Of a DNA stretch of 37,999 nt, positions 23,099 through 31,169 are shown one piece after another; positions within the stretch are counted from its first letter, which is position 1, and each line of letters starts with the position of its first letter. The stretch comes from DASUHT01 sp038230835 (GTDB taxonomy: Bacteria; Actinomycetota; Thermoleophilia; Gaiellales; JAICJC01): contig JBBRMM010000029.1 of the NCBI GenBank assembly GCA_038230835.1, positions 1 to 37,999 on the forward strand. Reading direction: 5' to 3'. The translations under genes were made by a program, and so were the position numbers. The notes beneath the pieces were generated by a model that saw nothing but the letters and a program-made list of their open reading frames with translations, was not told the origin of the DNA and ran no database searches.

Positions 23099-23831
23099 CA
23101 CGCTCGGCCAGGTGGCGGCGAGCGTCGATCAGGCGCTCGACCGCGGCCCGGTCGCCGGCCCGCAGCAGCCCGATCGGATCGGGGTCGCCGTTGACGATCC
23201 CCTCGAAGAACGCCTTGCGGTCGTCGTAGGTCGGCAGGGTGGCCTTGGCCCACCCGCGGACGTCGTTCAGCATGCCGGCCAGCTCGGCGTAGTCGGGGCC
23301 GAACAGGTCGCCGATCTCGCGCTTCATGCGCTTCGCCAGCGCTGGGCTGGCGCCGGCCGTCGAGATCGCGATCGCGATCGGGCCCGTGCGCACTATCGCC
23401 GGCAGGATGAAGCTGCACAGCGGTGGCACGTCCACCACGTTGCACAGCATCGCCCGCCGCTCGGCCTCGTCGAACACCGCGATGTTGACGTCGGTGTCGG
23501 ACGTGGCGGCGATGGCCAGGAAGTGCCCCTCCAGGTCACCCTCGGCAAAGGCCCGCGGCGACCACTCGACGTCGCCTTCTACGGCCAGTTCGCGGACGCC
23601 TTCGCACGCCTCGGGCGCGATCACGTGCACCGCGGCGCCGCACGCGAGCAGCCCCTCCACCTTCTCCAGCCCAACCGATCCCGCTCCCACCACCAGGCAG
23701 CGGCGAGCGGTCAGCTTCAGGCAGGCGATGTAGAAGGTGGTGTCCAGCATGTCGGCGACGCAGCGCTGATCGCAGAATTCGAGCTTGTGCTGACACACAC
23801 AGGGCTTTCCGGCGTACGCCTGGGCTGGCAT
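23091..23831 (-). CDS. Precorrin-2 dehydrogenase / sirohydrochlorin ferrochelatase-like protein
   Basis: 246 aa. Rossmann NAD site CLVVGAGSVGLEKVEGLLA, then the family signature AISTAGASPALAKRMKREI, and a CysG dimerisation-type C-terminus. It oxidises precorrin-2 to sirohydrochlorin on the way to siroheme; the ferrochelatase activity of MET8/CysG-N is likely but not certain. There is no SUMT methylase domain. Homology begins near MLDTTFYIACLKL (residue 28), while the ATG at 23831 adds an N-terminus with four Cys (CVCQHKLEFCDQRC), so the start is either 23831 or 23750. It is convergent with infA and divergent from the CBS protein. Confidence 0.85.
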   Translation of the reverse strand: MPAQAYAGKPCVCQHKLEFCDQRCVADMLDTTFYIACLKLTARRCLVVGAGSVGLEKVEGLLACGAAVHVIAPEACEGVRELAVEGDVEWSPRAFAEGDLEGHFLAIAATSDTDVNIAVFDEAERRAMLCNVVDVPPLCSFILPAIVRTGPIAIAISTAGASPALAKRMKREIGDLFGPDYAELAGMLNDVRGWAKATLPTYDDRKAFFEGIVNGDPDPIGLLRAGDRAAVERLIDARRHLAERVT

Positions 23832-23908
23832 GGGCGAATGGTAGACGGTGCCTTGCCGGCCGCCGCCCCGCTTTCACGCTGGGCCGGGGGCCTGTAAGAT
23901 CGACCTGG

Positions 23909-24316
23909 ATGAACGTTTCCTTCCAGCGCCATCGCCACGAAACGGTGGACAACTGCATGAGCCGTCAGCTGCTGACCGCCGCGGCGGCGGACAAGCTGGT
24001 CGACGCCGCACACCGGATGTCCGACCGGCGGGTGGGCGCGATCCTGGTCATCGACGGCGAGCGGCTGGTCGGGATCCTGACCGAGCGCGACATCCTGCGG
24101 GCGGTCGGCAAGGCCACCATCGAGGGCAGCGTCGGCGACTGGATGACCCGAGACCCGATCACGGTCGGGCGCGACGCCACCCACGGGGAGGCGGCGATGA
24201 TGATGATCCACGGCGGCTTCCGGCACGTGCCGGTGGTGGAAGGTGGCAAGCTGATCGGGATCGTGTCGATCCGCGACCTGCTGCTGCTGCCCAACGCAAC
24301 GCCTGCCGGCGCCTGA
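23909..24316 (+). CDS. Tandem CBS-domain protein
   Basis: 135 aa, two CBS domains (about residues 18-72 and 80-132): DRRVGAILVIDGERLVGILTERDIL and GGFRHVPVVEGGKLIGIVSIRDLL. Stand-alone CBS pairs bind adenine nucleotides or similar ligands and often act as regulators; partner unknown. TAAGAT (23895-23900) lies 8 nt before the ATG and may be the -10 of a leaderless transcript. FabG follows on the same strand 45 bp downstream with its own -10-like sequence. Confidence 0.85.
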   Translation: MNVSFQRHRHETVDNCMSRQLLTAAAADKLVDAAHRMSDRRVGAILVIDGERLVGILTERDILRAVGKATIEGSVGDWMTRDPITVGRDATHGEAAMMMIHGGFRHVPVVEGGKLIGIVSIRDLLLLPNATPAGA

Positions 24317-24361
24317 TCCCCTGCCGCGACGCGCGGCACCCGTCGTCGGTAAGAATCTCCC

Positions 24362-25105
24362 ATGGCGGATCTCGACGGCATGGCGGCGATCGTGACCGGC
24401 GGTGCGCGCGGTATCGGCCGTGAGATCGTGCTGCGCCTCAGCGAGGCCGGCTGCCGGGTGGCGATCAACTGCCACGGCTCGGTTGGCCCGGCCGAGGAGC
24501 TGGCGGCGCAGCTCGCCGCCGGTGGTGCCGAGGCGATCGTATTGCCTGGGTCGATCGCCGACCCGGCCACCGGGCCGATGCTGGCCGAGCGCACGATCGA
24601 GCGATTCGGGCGGATCGACGTGCTGGTGAACAACGCCGGCATCACCCGCGACACCACCATGCGGCGGATGACCGACGAGCAGTTCGGCGAGGTGGTGGAG
24701 ACCAATCTGGTCGGCACCCACCGCGTCACCAAGGCGGTGCTCGAGCCGATGTGCGACCGCGGCTTCGGTCGCATCGTCAGCCTGTCGAGCTTCGTCGGCC
24801 AGCTCGGGAACTACGGCCAGGCAAACTACGCCGCAACCAAGGGCGGGCTGATCGCCTGGACGAAGACGCTGGCGTACGAGGTGGCCCGGTTCGGCGTGAC
24901 CGTGAACTGCGTGTGTCCCGGATTCATCGACACCGACATGCTGCGCGGCGTGCCCGAGCACGTGTTGGAACGGCTGCTGGCGCGGATTCCGCTCGGCCGC
25001 TTCGGCGATCCCGACGAGATCGCCCGCGGGGTGCTCTACCTCGTGCGCGACGGCGAGTACATCACCGGCACCTGCCTCAACATCAACGGTGGGCTGTACA
25101 TGTGA
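24362..25105 (+). CDS. fabG: 3-oxoacyl-ACP / acetoacetyl-CoA reductase-type SDR
   Basis: 247 aa, a full-length classical short-chain dehydrogenase: cofactor loop VTGGARGIGREI, NNAG (VLVNNAGITRD), active-site Ser in VSLSSFVGQLGNYGQ and YAATK (Tyr and Lys). The C-terminus RIPLGRFGDPDEIARGVLYLV and GTCLNINGGLYM is FabG/PhaB-like. It reduces a 3-oxoacyl thioester with NADPH. Its stop overlaps the start of the MaoC hydratase, so the pair probably interconverts 3-oxoacyl, (R)-3-hydroxyacyl and enoyl thioesters. TAAGAAT just before the ATG suggests a leaderless mRNA. Confidence 0.9.
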   Translation: MADLDGMAAIVTGGARGIGREIVLRLSEAGCRVAINCHGSVGPAEELAAQLAAGGAEAIVLPGSIADPATGPMLAERTIERFGRIDVLVNNAGITRDTTMRRMTDEQFGEVVETNLVGTHRVTKAVLEPMCDRGFGRIVSLSSFVGQLGNYGQANYAATKGGLIAWTKTLAYEVARFGVTVNCVCPGFIDTDMLRGVPEHVLERLLARIPLGRFGDPDEIARGVLYLVRDGEYITGTCLNINGGLYM

Positions 25106-25491
25106 GCGTGGCGGTCGGCGACCGGGCCGAGCGCACCGTGCGGGTGGGCGACGAGCAGCTCGAGCAGTTCGCCGCCGCCACCGGCGATCGCAACCCGATC
25201 CATTTCGACGACGCCTACGCGGAGCAGACCCGGTTCGGAGGCCGGATCGCTCACGGTATGCTGGTCGGCGGGCTGATCTCCTCGCTGCTGGCCAACGAGC
25301 TGCCCGGCCCGGGAACCGTCTACCTGGGCCAGGAGCTGCGCTTCCGGGCGCCGGTGCGGCCCGGCGACGACGTGCGCTGCGAGGTCGAGGTGACCGAGCT
25401 CGACGAGCGCGGCCGGATCACGCTGGCCACGCGCGCCTGGGTCGGAGACACGCTGGTCGTGGACGGCAGCGCGCGCGTGCTGGCACCGTGA
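25102..25491 (+). CDS. MaoC-like (R)-specific enoyl hydratase
   Basis: 129 aa, GTG start overlapping the fabG stop (ATGTGA). The hydratase-2 motif is clear: FAAATGDRNPIHFDDAYA with the catalytic Asp and His, then FGGRIAHGMLVGGLISSLL. The hot-dog fold ends with VRPGDDVRCEVEVTELDE and a final strand. It hydrates trans-2-enoyl-CoA (or ACP) to the (R)-3-hydroxy form, as PhaJ does. Coupled to the preceding reductase; no PHA synthase is in the window. Confidence 0.88.
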   Translation: MSVAVGDRAERTVRVGDEQLEQFAAATGDRNPIHFDDAYAEQTRFGGRIAHGMLVGGLISSLLANELPGPGTVYLGQELRFRAPVRPGDDVRCEVEVTELDERGRITLATRAWVGDTLVVDGSARVLAP

Positions 25492-25534
25492 GGCGACGGG
25501 ACGGGCATCAGCCCGCCCCGCCACCTCGAGTCAC

Positions 25535-26986
25535 CTACTCGAACTTGGCGAGGACGTGCTTGACGATCGTGTAGTCGTCGAGCCCGTACTTGCTCATGTC
25601 CTTGCCGTAGCCGGACTGCTTGAAGCCGCCGTGCGGCATCTCGTTGAAGACCGTGAAGTGGTCGTTCAGCCACACACAGCCGTACTGCAGCTTGCGCACC
25701 GCGCGCAGACCGCGAGACGCGTTCTGCGTCCACACCGAGGCGGACAGGCCGTACTCGACGTCGTTGGCCCAGGCGATCGCCTGGTCGTCGTCGGCGAACT
25801 GCTGCACGGTCACGACCGGCCCGAAGACCTCCTTCTGGATGATCTCGGACTTCTGATCGGCGCCGGTGACCACCGTCGGCTGCACGAAGAAGCCGCGGTT
25901 GCCGATCGTCTCGCCACCGGTCTCGATCTTGGCTCCGGCGGCGGTCGCGCGCTCGAGGAAGCCGAGCACCCGCTCCTGCTGGCGCTTCGACACGACCGGG
26001 CCCATGTCGATGTCTTCGATCTCGGACGGGTCGCCGACCTTGATCGACTCCACCTGGCTGATCAGCTCGGACATGAAGGTGTCGTACACCTTCCGGCCGA
26101 CCACCACACGGGTCGCCGCCGTGCAGTCCTGGCCGGAGTTCCAGAAGCTGGCCGCCTTCAGGGTCTCGGTGACGGCGGCGATGTCGGCGTCGTCGAAAAC
26201 CAGCACCGGCGCCTTGCCGCCCAGCTCGAGGTGCACGCGCTTGAGGTTGTCGGCGGCCGCCCGGGCCACCTTCTTGCCGGACTCCACCGACCCGGTGATC
26301 GAGACCATCCGGATCCGCGGGTGGGCGGAGATCGCAGCGCCCACCGGGTCGCCCAGGCCGGACACGATGTTCAGCACGCCGGGGGGCAGGATGTCCGCGG
26401 CCAGCTCGGCCGCGCGCAGCGTGGTCAGCGGCGTGATCTCGGACGGCTTGAGCACGACCGTATTGCCGGCCGCGAGCGCGGGAGCGATCTTCCACGCCGC
26501 CATCATCAGCGGGTAGTTCCAGGGGGTGATCTGGCCGACGACGCCGATCGGCTCGCGGCGAATCATGGAGGTCGATCCGCGCACGTACTCGGCCGCGGCC
26601 TGGCCCTCGGGCAGGCGCGCCGCTCCGGCCATGAAGCGGATGCAGTCGCTGGCGCCGGCGACCTCGTCGATCGCGGCCCCCAGCGGCTTGCCGACGTTCT
26701 GCGACTCCAGCGTGCCCAGCTCCTCGGCGTGCTCGTCGAGCACGTCGGCGAGCTTGTTCAGGATCTCGAACCGCTCGGCGGGGGTGGTCTCGCCCCAGTC
26801 GCCGTTGAAGGCGTTCTCGGCGGCCTCGACGGCGCGGTCGATGTCGGCGGCGGTCGAGTTGGGAACAGCCGCGATCACCTCGCCGGTGGCCGGGTTGATG
26901 ACGTCCAGCGTCTCTCCGGACGACGCATCGGCGGCCGCGCCGCCGATGAAGTTCGCGTACTTCTTGGTGGTCACACTCATGTTCAT
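25535..26986 (-). CDS. Aldehyde dehydrogenase, gamma-aminobutyraldehyde dehydrogenase type
   Basis: 483 aa (481 if the second ATG at 26980, better spaced from GGGGGA, is used). NAD-dependent ALDH fold: ITPWNYPLMMAAWKIAPALA, general base Glu in LELGGKAPVLVF, nucleophile Cys in NSGQDCTAATR, and C-terminus EMPHGGFKQSGYGKDMS. The NSGQDCTAATR and NDHFTVFNEMPHGGFKQSGYGKDMS segments resemble PatD/gamma-aminobutyraldehyde dehydrogenases of putrescine breakdown, but betaine-aldehyde-type enzymes are close. It is head to head with pruA; TACAAT (27012-27017, minus) is a good -10 for it. Confidence 0.87.
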   Translation of the reverse strand: MNMSVTTKKYANFIGGAAADASSGETLDVINPATGEVIAAVPNSTAADIDRAVEAAENAFNGDWGETTPAERFEILNKLADVLDEHAEELGTLESQNVGKPLGAAIDEVAGASDCIRFMAGAARLPEGQAAAEYVRGSTSMIRREPIGVVGQITPWNYPLMMAAWKIAPALAAGNTVVLKPSEITPLTTLRAAELAADILPPGVLNIVSGLGDPVGAAISAHPRIRMVSITGSVESGKKVARAAADNLKRVHLELGGKAPVLVFDDADIAAVTETLKAASFWNSGQDCTAATRVVVGRKVYDTFMSELISQVESIKVGDPSEIEDIDMGPVVSKRQQERVLGFLERATAAGAKIETGGETIGNRGFFVQPTVVTGADQKSEIIQKEVFGPVVTVQQFADDDQAIAWANDVEYGLSASVWTQNASRGLRAVRKLQYGCVWLNDHFTVFNEMPHGGFKQSGYGKDMSKYGLDDYTIVKHVLAKFE

Positions 26987-27011
26987 CCCCCGTCTAGGTA
27001 CCTGTCCGCCG

Positions 27012-27045
27012 ATTGTACCGGTCCGGCGGTGCGGGACGGTAGGCT
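27012..27045. promoter_or_regulatory. Divergent promoter region of the two dehydrogenase genes
   Basis: In the 66-bp gap, TACAAT on the minus strand (27012-27017) can serve the ALDH gene, while TAGGCT on the plus strand (27040-27045) lies 7 nt before the pruA GTG at 27053. Convincing -35 boxes are not seen. The two promoters face away from each other with only 22 bp between the hexamers, so one regulator could control both. Confidence 0.4.
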
Positions 27046-27052
27046 AGGTCGT

Positions 27053-28684
27053 GTGAGCAGCGGCGTCTTTCGACTCCCCGATCCGTTCAACGAGCCGGTG
27101 CGTGGCCACGCCCCCGGAACGCCCGAGCGCGCCGCCCTGAAGGCCGGGCTGGACGAGATGGCGTCCACGCAGATCGAGATCCCGATGGTGATCGGCGGCA
27201 AGGAGGTGCGCACCGGGCGCACCGCCGAGGCCGTCATGCCGCACGACCACGCGCATGTGCTCGCCACCTACCACCAGGGAGGCGAGGCCGAGGTAAAGCA
27301 GGCCGTCGAGGCGGCTGCCGCCGCGCGCGGGGAATGGTCGGCGATGTCGTGGGAGGCGCGAGCGGCGGTCTTCCTGCGGGCGGCCGAGCTGCTGGCGGGC
27401 CCGTGGCGGGACGTGCTCAACGCCTCCACGATGCTCGGCCAGTCGAAGACGGTGTTCCAGGCAGAGATCGACGCCGCCTGCGAACTGATCGACTTCTGGC
27501 GCTTCAACACCTCCTACATGCACCGGCTGATGAGCGAGCAGCCGATCAGCTCGCCGGGTGTGTGGAACCGCGTCGAGTACCGGCCGCTGGAGGGCTTCGT
27601 GTTCGCGGTGGCGCCGTTCAACTTCACCTCTATCGCCGGCAACCTGTGCACCGCCCCGGCGCTGATGGGGAACACGGTCGTGTTCAAGCCGGCGTCCACG
27701 GCTGTCTACTCGGCCCACTTCCTGATGAAGCTGCTGGCGGAGGCGGGGCTGCCCCCCGGGGTCGTCAACATGGTGCTGGGATCGGGCCGCGAGATCGGCG
27801 ATCCGGTGCTCGACCACCCCGATCTGGCGGGCATCCACTTCACCGGCTCCACCGGGGTCTTCCACAGCATGTGGCGCACGGTGGGGCAGAACATCGACCG
27901 CTACCACGGCTATCCGCGTCTGGTCGGCGAGACCGGCGGCAAGGACTTCATCTTCGCCCACCCGTCGGCCGATCCGGCGACCGTGGCCACCGCCGTCGTA
28001 CGCGGGGCGTTCGAGTACCAGGGCCAGAAGTGCTCGGCCGCGTCGCGCGTGTACGTGCCGTCCAACCTGTGGCCGCAGCTGCGCGAGACGCTGCAGGAGC
28101 AGGTGGGCGGGATCCGCATGGGCGACCCGCGCGACTTCCGCAACTTCATGGCCGCGGTGATCGATCGCAGCTCCTTCGCGACCCAGAAGGAGGCGCTGCA
28201 ACTGGCCGCCTCGAGCCCCGACGCGAGCCTGGTGGTGGGCGGCGAGTGCGACGACTCGGAGGGCTACTTCGTGTCGCCGACGGTGGTGGAGACCACCGAC
28301 CCGGGGTTCGACCTGATGCGTCGCGAGCTGTTCGGGCCGGTGGTCACCGCCTACGTGTACGACGAGAAGCGGGTCGACGAGACGCTCGACCTGGTCGACT
28401 CGACGTCGCCCTACGCGCTCACAGGGGCGGTGTTCGCGACCGACCGGCGGGCCATCGAGCACGCCGCCGCGGCGCTGCGGCATGCTGCCGGCAACTTCTA
28501 CGTCAACGACAAGCCGACCGGAGCGGTGGTGGGCCAGCAGCCGTTCGGCGGCGCGCGCGCATCGGGCACCAACGACAAGGCCGGATCGATGTGGAACCTG
28601 ATCCGGTGGGTCAGCCCGCGCACGATCAAGGAGACGTTCGTGCCGCCGGCCGACTACCGCTACCCGTTCATGGAGGCTGAGTGA
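27053..28684 (+). CDS. pruA: 1-pyrroline-5-carboxylate dehydrogenase
   Basis: 543 aa, group-typical length. The N-terminus FRLPDPFNEPVRGHAPGTPER is characteristic of the PutA2/PruA family. Catalytic parts: FAVAPFNFTSIAGNL, Glu in VGETGGKDFIFAHPSA, Cys in YQGQKCSAASR, and the C-terminal QQPFGGARASGTNDKAGS. It oxidises L-glutamate gamma-semialdehyde to glutamate with NAD in proline and arginine breakdown. No proline dehydrogenase is in the window. The GTG at 27053 matches the family start; a GTG two bases upstream is out of frame. It overlaps the next gene by 4 bp. Confidence 0.92.
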   Translation: MSSGVFRLPDPFNEPVRGHAPGTPERAALKAGLDEMASTQIEIPMVIGGKEVRTGRTAEAVMPHDHAHVLATYHQGGEAEVKQAVEAAAAARGEWSAMSWEARAAVFLRAAELLAGPWRDVLNASTMLGQSKTVFQAEIDAACELIDFWRFNTSYMHRLMSEQPISSPGVWNRVEYRPLEGFVFAVAPFNFTSIAGNLCTAPALMGNTVVFKPASTAVYSAHFLMKLLAEAGLPPGVVNMVLGSGREIGDPVLDHPDLAGIHFTGSTGVFHSMWRTVGQNIDRYHGYPRLVGETGGKDFIFAHPSADPATVATAVVRGAFEYQGQKCSAASRVYVPSNLWPQLRETLQEQVGGIRMGDPRDFRNFMAAVIDRSSFATQKEALQLAASSPDASLVVGGECDDSEGYFVSPTVVETTDPGFDLMRRELFGPVVTAYVYDEKRVDETLDLVDSTSPYALTGAVFATDRRAIEHAAAALRHAAGNFYVNDKPTGAVVGQQPFGGARASGTNDKAGSMWNLIRWVSPRTIKETFVPPADYRYPFMEAE

Positions 28685-29259
28685 GCGAGAGCGAGCCGCG
28701 GGCGGCGCTCGAAGCCCTGCCCGGCCGCGAGGGCGTGCTCGCCGTCACCCAGGACGGAGAGGAGTTCCACGTCAAGGCCGACGGGCTGGACGGCGACGTG
28801 CTGACGGTGCTCGCGCCGCGGCTGAAGGTGGGCGGCATCGACACGCTGACGCTGCGCTTCTCGGTCTCGGATCGCACCTGGCAGGCGCAGTTCGAGTTCC
28901 TGGACGCCGAATTTCACAGCCACGAGCTGGCCGCGGTGCGGCTGGCGCTGCGCTCCATCGAACCGCTCGGCCAGGGTACCCGGGCGCCCCGCATGTCAGC
29001 CAAGGCGGAGGGCAAGCTGCGGGTGATCGAAGCCCGCAATGTGCTCGCCCGCAACGAGTATCCGGTCAGCGTCGAGGACGTGTCGGCGTCGGGGCTGCGG
29101 TTCACCTGCGACTTCGACGTCCAGCCGGGCGACGTGTTCACGGTCAGCGTCGACCTCGAGGAGCGGCCGTCGCTGCACAGCCGGGCGGTGGCCGTCTCGG
29201 TGGAGCCGGCGCCCTTCGGGCGCAAGCTGGTGCGCGCGCGGATCGACCGCGGCTCCTGA
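28681..29259 (+). CDS. PilZ-like protein (YcgR N-domain type), degenerate
   Basis: 192 aa, GTG overlapping the pruA stop (GTGA). The N-terminal half (about 15-95) resembles the YcgR-type split barrel (FHVKADGLDGDVLTVLAPRL, TLRFSVSDRTWQAQFEF). The C-terminal half has a PilZ-like barrel with VEDVSASGLRF, fitting the D/NxSxxG element, but a proper RxxxR is missing, so c-di-GMP binding is doubtful. It is followed by a canonical PilZ protein gene 29 bp later. Coupling to pruA by overlap is odd functionally. Confidence 0.6.
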   Translation: MSESEPRAALEALPGREGVLAVTQDGEEFHVKADGLDGDVLTVLAPRLKVGGIDTLTLRFSVSDRTWQAQFEFLDAEFHSHELAAVRLALRSIEPLGQGTRAPRMSAKAEGKLRVIEARNVLARNEYPVSVEDVSASGLRFTCDFDVQPGDVFTVSVDLEERPSLHSRAVAVSVEPAPFGRKLVRARIDRGS

Positions 29260-29288
29260 AGTCGCCGGCCCGCGGGTCGATCACCAGG

Positions 29289-29981
29289 GTGGTGGGCGAC
29301 GAAGAGCGCAGAGAATTCTTCCGCGTGATGGTGCGGCTGGCGATCTCGTGTCTGACGGTGGACGGAGACGGCGGCGCGCACCTGCTTGCCGTGCGCTCGG
29401 TCGACCTGTCTGCGGGCGGCGTCAAGATCGTCACCGAGCACCCGCTCGATCCGGGCCAGGAGGTGCGCCTGAGCTTTCAGGTCGGCGACCCTCCCGAGCG
29501 GATGCGGCTGGACAGCAACGTGTCGCGGATCGAGCAGCTGGCCGATGGATTCCACATGTGCGCGCTCGAGTTCCCGCACCTCGACCTGTCGCGGGAGAAG
29601 CGCCTCGTGCAGGCGGTGTTCGCCCAGGAGCACCAGAATGCCGAGCGCCACGCGCAGGTGCGGATGTCGGTGTGGGAGCGCCTGCAGTGCGTGCTGGACG
29701 GGGGTGAGCCGTTCGCGGCGCACGCCACGGCGCTCTCGTCCGACGACGTACTGGTCGTCACCCGCCGGCAGCTCCGTGCCGGTGACCATGTCCGGGTCGC
29801 GATGACCGACGCCACCCTCGGCTTCGACCTCGACGCGGACACCCTGGTCGTCGCCACCGGCGGGGACGGGCGCGGGGCGGTCACGGCGACGCTCCAGTTC
29901 GACAGCCTCGACCGGGTCACCCGGGCGAACATCCTGCGCCACGTGATGGAGGCCGAGCGGCGGGCCGCCGCGCACGAGTAA
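29289..29981 (+). CDS. PilZ-domain protein
   Basis: 230 aa, GTG start. The PilZ c-di-GMP site is intact: RREFFRVMVRL (RxxxR) at residue 7 and SVDLSAGGVKI (DxSxxG) about 30 residues later; the barrel closes with FHMCALEFPHLDLSREKRLVQAVFAQEH. Residues about 120-230 form an additional beta-rich region without a known family, perhaps a second barrel. It probably senses c-di-GMP and modulates an envelope or motility function. TAACAT overlapping the stop is the likely -10 of the next gene. Confidence 0.85.
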   Translation: MVGDEERREFFRVMVRLAISCLTVDGDGGAHLLAVRSVDLSAGGVKIVTEHPLDPGQEVRLSFQVGDPPERMRLDSNVSRIEQLADGFHMCALEFPHLDLSREKRLVQAVFAQEHQNAERHAQVRMSVWERLQCVLDGGEPFAAHATALSSDDVLVVTRRQLRAGDHVRVAMTDATLGFDLDADTLVVATGGDGRGAVTATLQFDSLDRVTRANILRHVMEAERRAAAHE

Positions 29982-29990
29982 CATCGGGCG

Positions 29991-30863
29991 ATGCGCGTCG
30001 CGGTCATCGGCCTGGGCACCATGGGCGCTCCCATGGCCGGCCACCTGCTGGACGCCGGACACTCCGTGGTCCTGCACAACCGCACGCGGGAGCGCGAGAT
30101 CCCGCTGGCCGGACGTGGGGCCGAGCGGGCGGTGTCGCCCGCCGAGGCGGCCGCGGGCGCTGATGTGGTGCTGACCTGCGTGTCGGACACTCCCGACCTC
30201 GAGCAGGTGCTCGAGGGGCCGTCGGGTGCCGTCGCCGGAATGCAGACCGGGTCGCTGGTGGTCGATTGCTCGACGGTGTCGGCGACCCGCACCGCGGCCC
30301 TCGCGCAGCGGCTTGCCGGCCGCGGGATCGGGTTCGTCGACGCTCCGGTCTCGGGTGGATCGGAGGGCGCCCAGCGGGGGACGCTGACGATCTTCGTCGG
30401 CGGGACCGACGGCGACGTCGCCCGTGCCCGCGAGGTGCTGGAGCCGTTCGCCGGACGGATCACCCACCTGGGGCCGGCCGGATCGGGCCAGCTCGCCAAG
30501 GCGGTCAACCAGGTGATCATCGCCGGCACCTACGCCTCACTGGGGGAGGGGCTTGCGCTGGCGCGTGCCGCCGGGCTTCCGCTGGAGACGCTGGTCGAGG
30601 CGCTGGCCGGGGGGGCGGCAGCCTCATGGGTGCTCGCGAACCGCGCGCGTAACATGATCGCCGGCGACTTCCCGCTGGGATTCAAGGTCGCCCTGCACCG
30701 AAAGGATCTGGGCATCGCCCTGGACGAGGCATCGCAGCGGCAGACCGAGCTCGCAGTGGCCAGGCTGGTGGCTGAGCAGGAGGACGCCCTGGGGCTGGCC
30801 GGCCACGGTGACGAGGACGTGAGTGCGCTGGCCCGCATCCCCGGCGGTACGCTACGGCGATGA
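29991..30863 (+). CDS. Beta-hydroxyacid dehydrogenase (3-hydroxyisobutyrate / tartronate semialdehyde reductase type)
   Basis: 290 aa, full length. NAD(P) site VAVIGLGTMGAPMAGHLL at the N-terminus, substrate motif FVDAPVSGGSEGAQRGTL and catalytic Lys in SGQLAKAVNQVIIAG, then the helical C-domain (FKVALHRKDLGIAL). Specificity (3-hydroxyisobutyrate, glycerate/tartronate semialdehyde, succinic semialdehyde) cannot be told apart by eye. ATG 29991 lies 5 nt after TAACAT, so a leaderless transcript is likely. It overlaps the glutaredoxin gene by 4 bp. Confidence 0.9.
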   Translation: MRVAVIGLGTMGAPMAGHLLDAGHSVVLHNRTREREIPLAGRGAERAVSPAEAAAGADVVLTCVSDTPDLEQVLEGPSGAVAGMQTGSLVVDCSTVSATRTAALAQRLAGRGIGFVDAPVSGGSEGAQRGTLTIFVGGTDGDVARAREVLEPFAGRITHLGPAGSGQLAKAVNQVIIAGTYASLGEGLALARAAGLPLETLVEALAGGAAASWVLANRARNMIAGDFPLGFKVALHRKDLGIALDEASQRQTELAVARLVAEQEDALGLAGHGDEDVSALARIPGGTLRR

Positions 30864-31075
30864 GCGTGACCATGTACGTCAAGCCGGGCTGTCCGTGGTG
30901 CGAGGAGCAGCGCCAGCGCTTTCGCAGCGAGGGCGTCGAGTGGGACGAGATCGACGCCAAAGCCGATCCTGCGGCTCGCGCCGAGCTGATCCGGCTCACC
31001 AACGGGTCGCGGGTGGTGCCGACGGTCGTTCGCGACGGCGCCGTGGTGTCGATCGGAGTCGACGGCCACGGTTGA
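30860..31075 (+). CDS. Glutaredoxin-like protein
   Basis: 71 aa, ATG overlapping the upstream stop (ATGA). Active site GCPWCEEQ (dithiol CPWC) at residues 10-14 and cis-Pro segment RVVPTVV followed by a shortened end. It is somewhat shorter than typical glutaredoxins (80-85 aa); actinobacterial Mrx/NrdH-like proteins are of this size and often use mycothiol. A 6-bp GC hairpin (GCCGCC-GGTC-GGCGGC) follows the stop. Confidence 0.88.
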   Translation: MSVTMYVKPGCPWCEEQRQRFRSEGVEWDEIDAKADPAARAELIRLTNGSRVVPTVVRDGAVVSIGVDGHG

Positions 31076-31102
31076 AGCGTCTAGCGCCGCCGGTCGGCGG
31101 CC

Positions 31103-31131
31103 TTGACAACGGTTGCGGTGGGGAGGAGACT
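31103..31131 (+). promoter_or_regulatory. Promoter of the APC permease gene
   Basis: A perfect -35 TTGACA (31103-31108), 17-bp spacer and a weak -10 GAGACT (31126-31131). The predicted leader of about 32 nt contains GAGGAGCG before the ATG at 31170. Confidence 0.45.
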
Positions 31132-31169
31132 GCGCGACGCCCCAACCCCCGGCCACGCGAGGAGCGATC

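Noticed and set aside
25556..27052. Very long plus-strand open frame running into pruA from opposite the ALDH gene
   Set aside because: It is antisense to a clear aldehyde dehydrogenase and its translation (His/Arg/Leu-rich) shows no family features; it is a high-GC shadow. pruA begins at 27053.
30860..31075. Selenoprotein with UGA readthrough, given the tRNA-Sec-like fragment
   Set aside because: Both the glutaredoxin and the other redox genes end normally; nothing coding follows their TGA codons, and no SECIS-like hairpin is seen.
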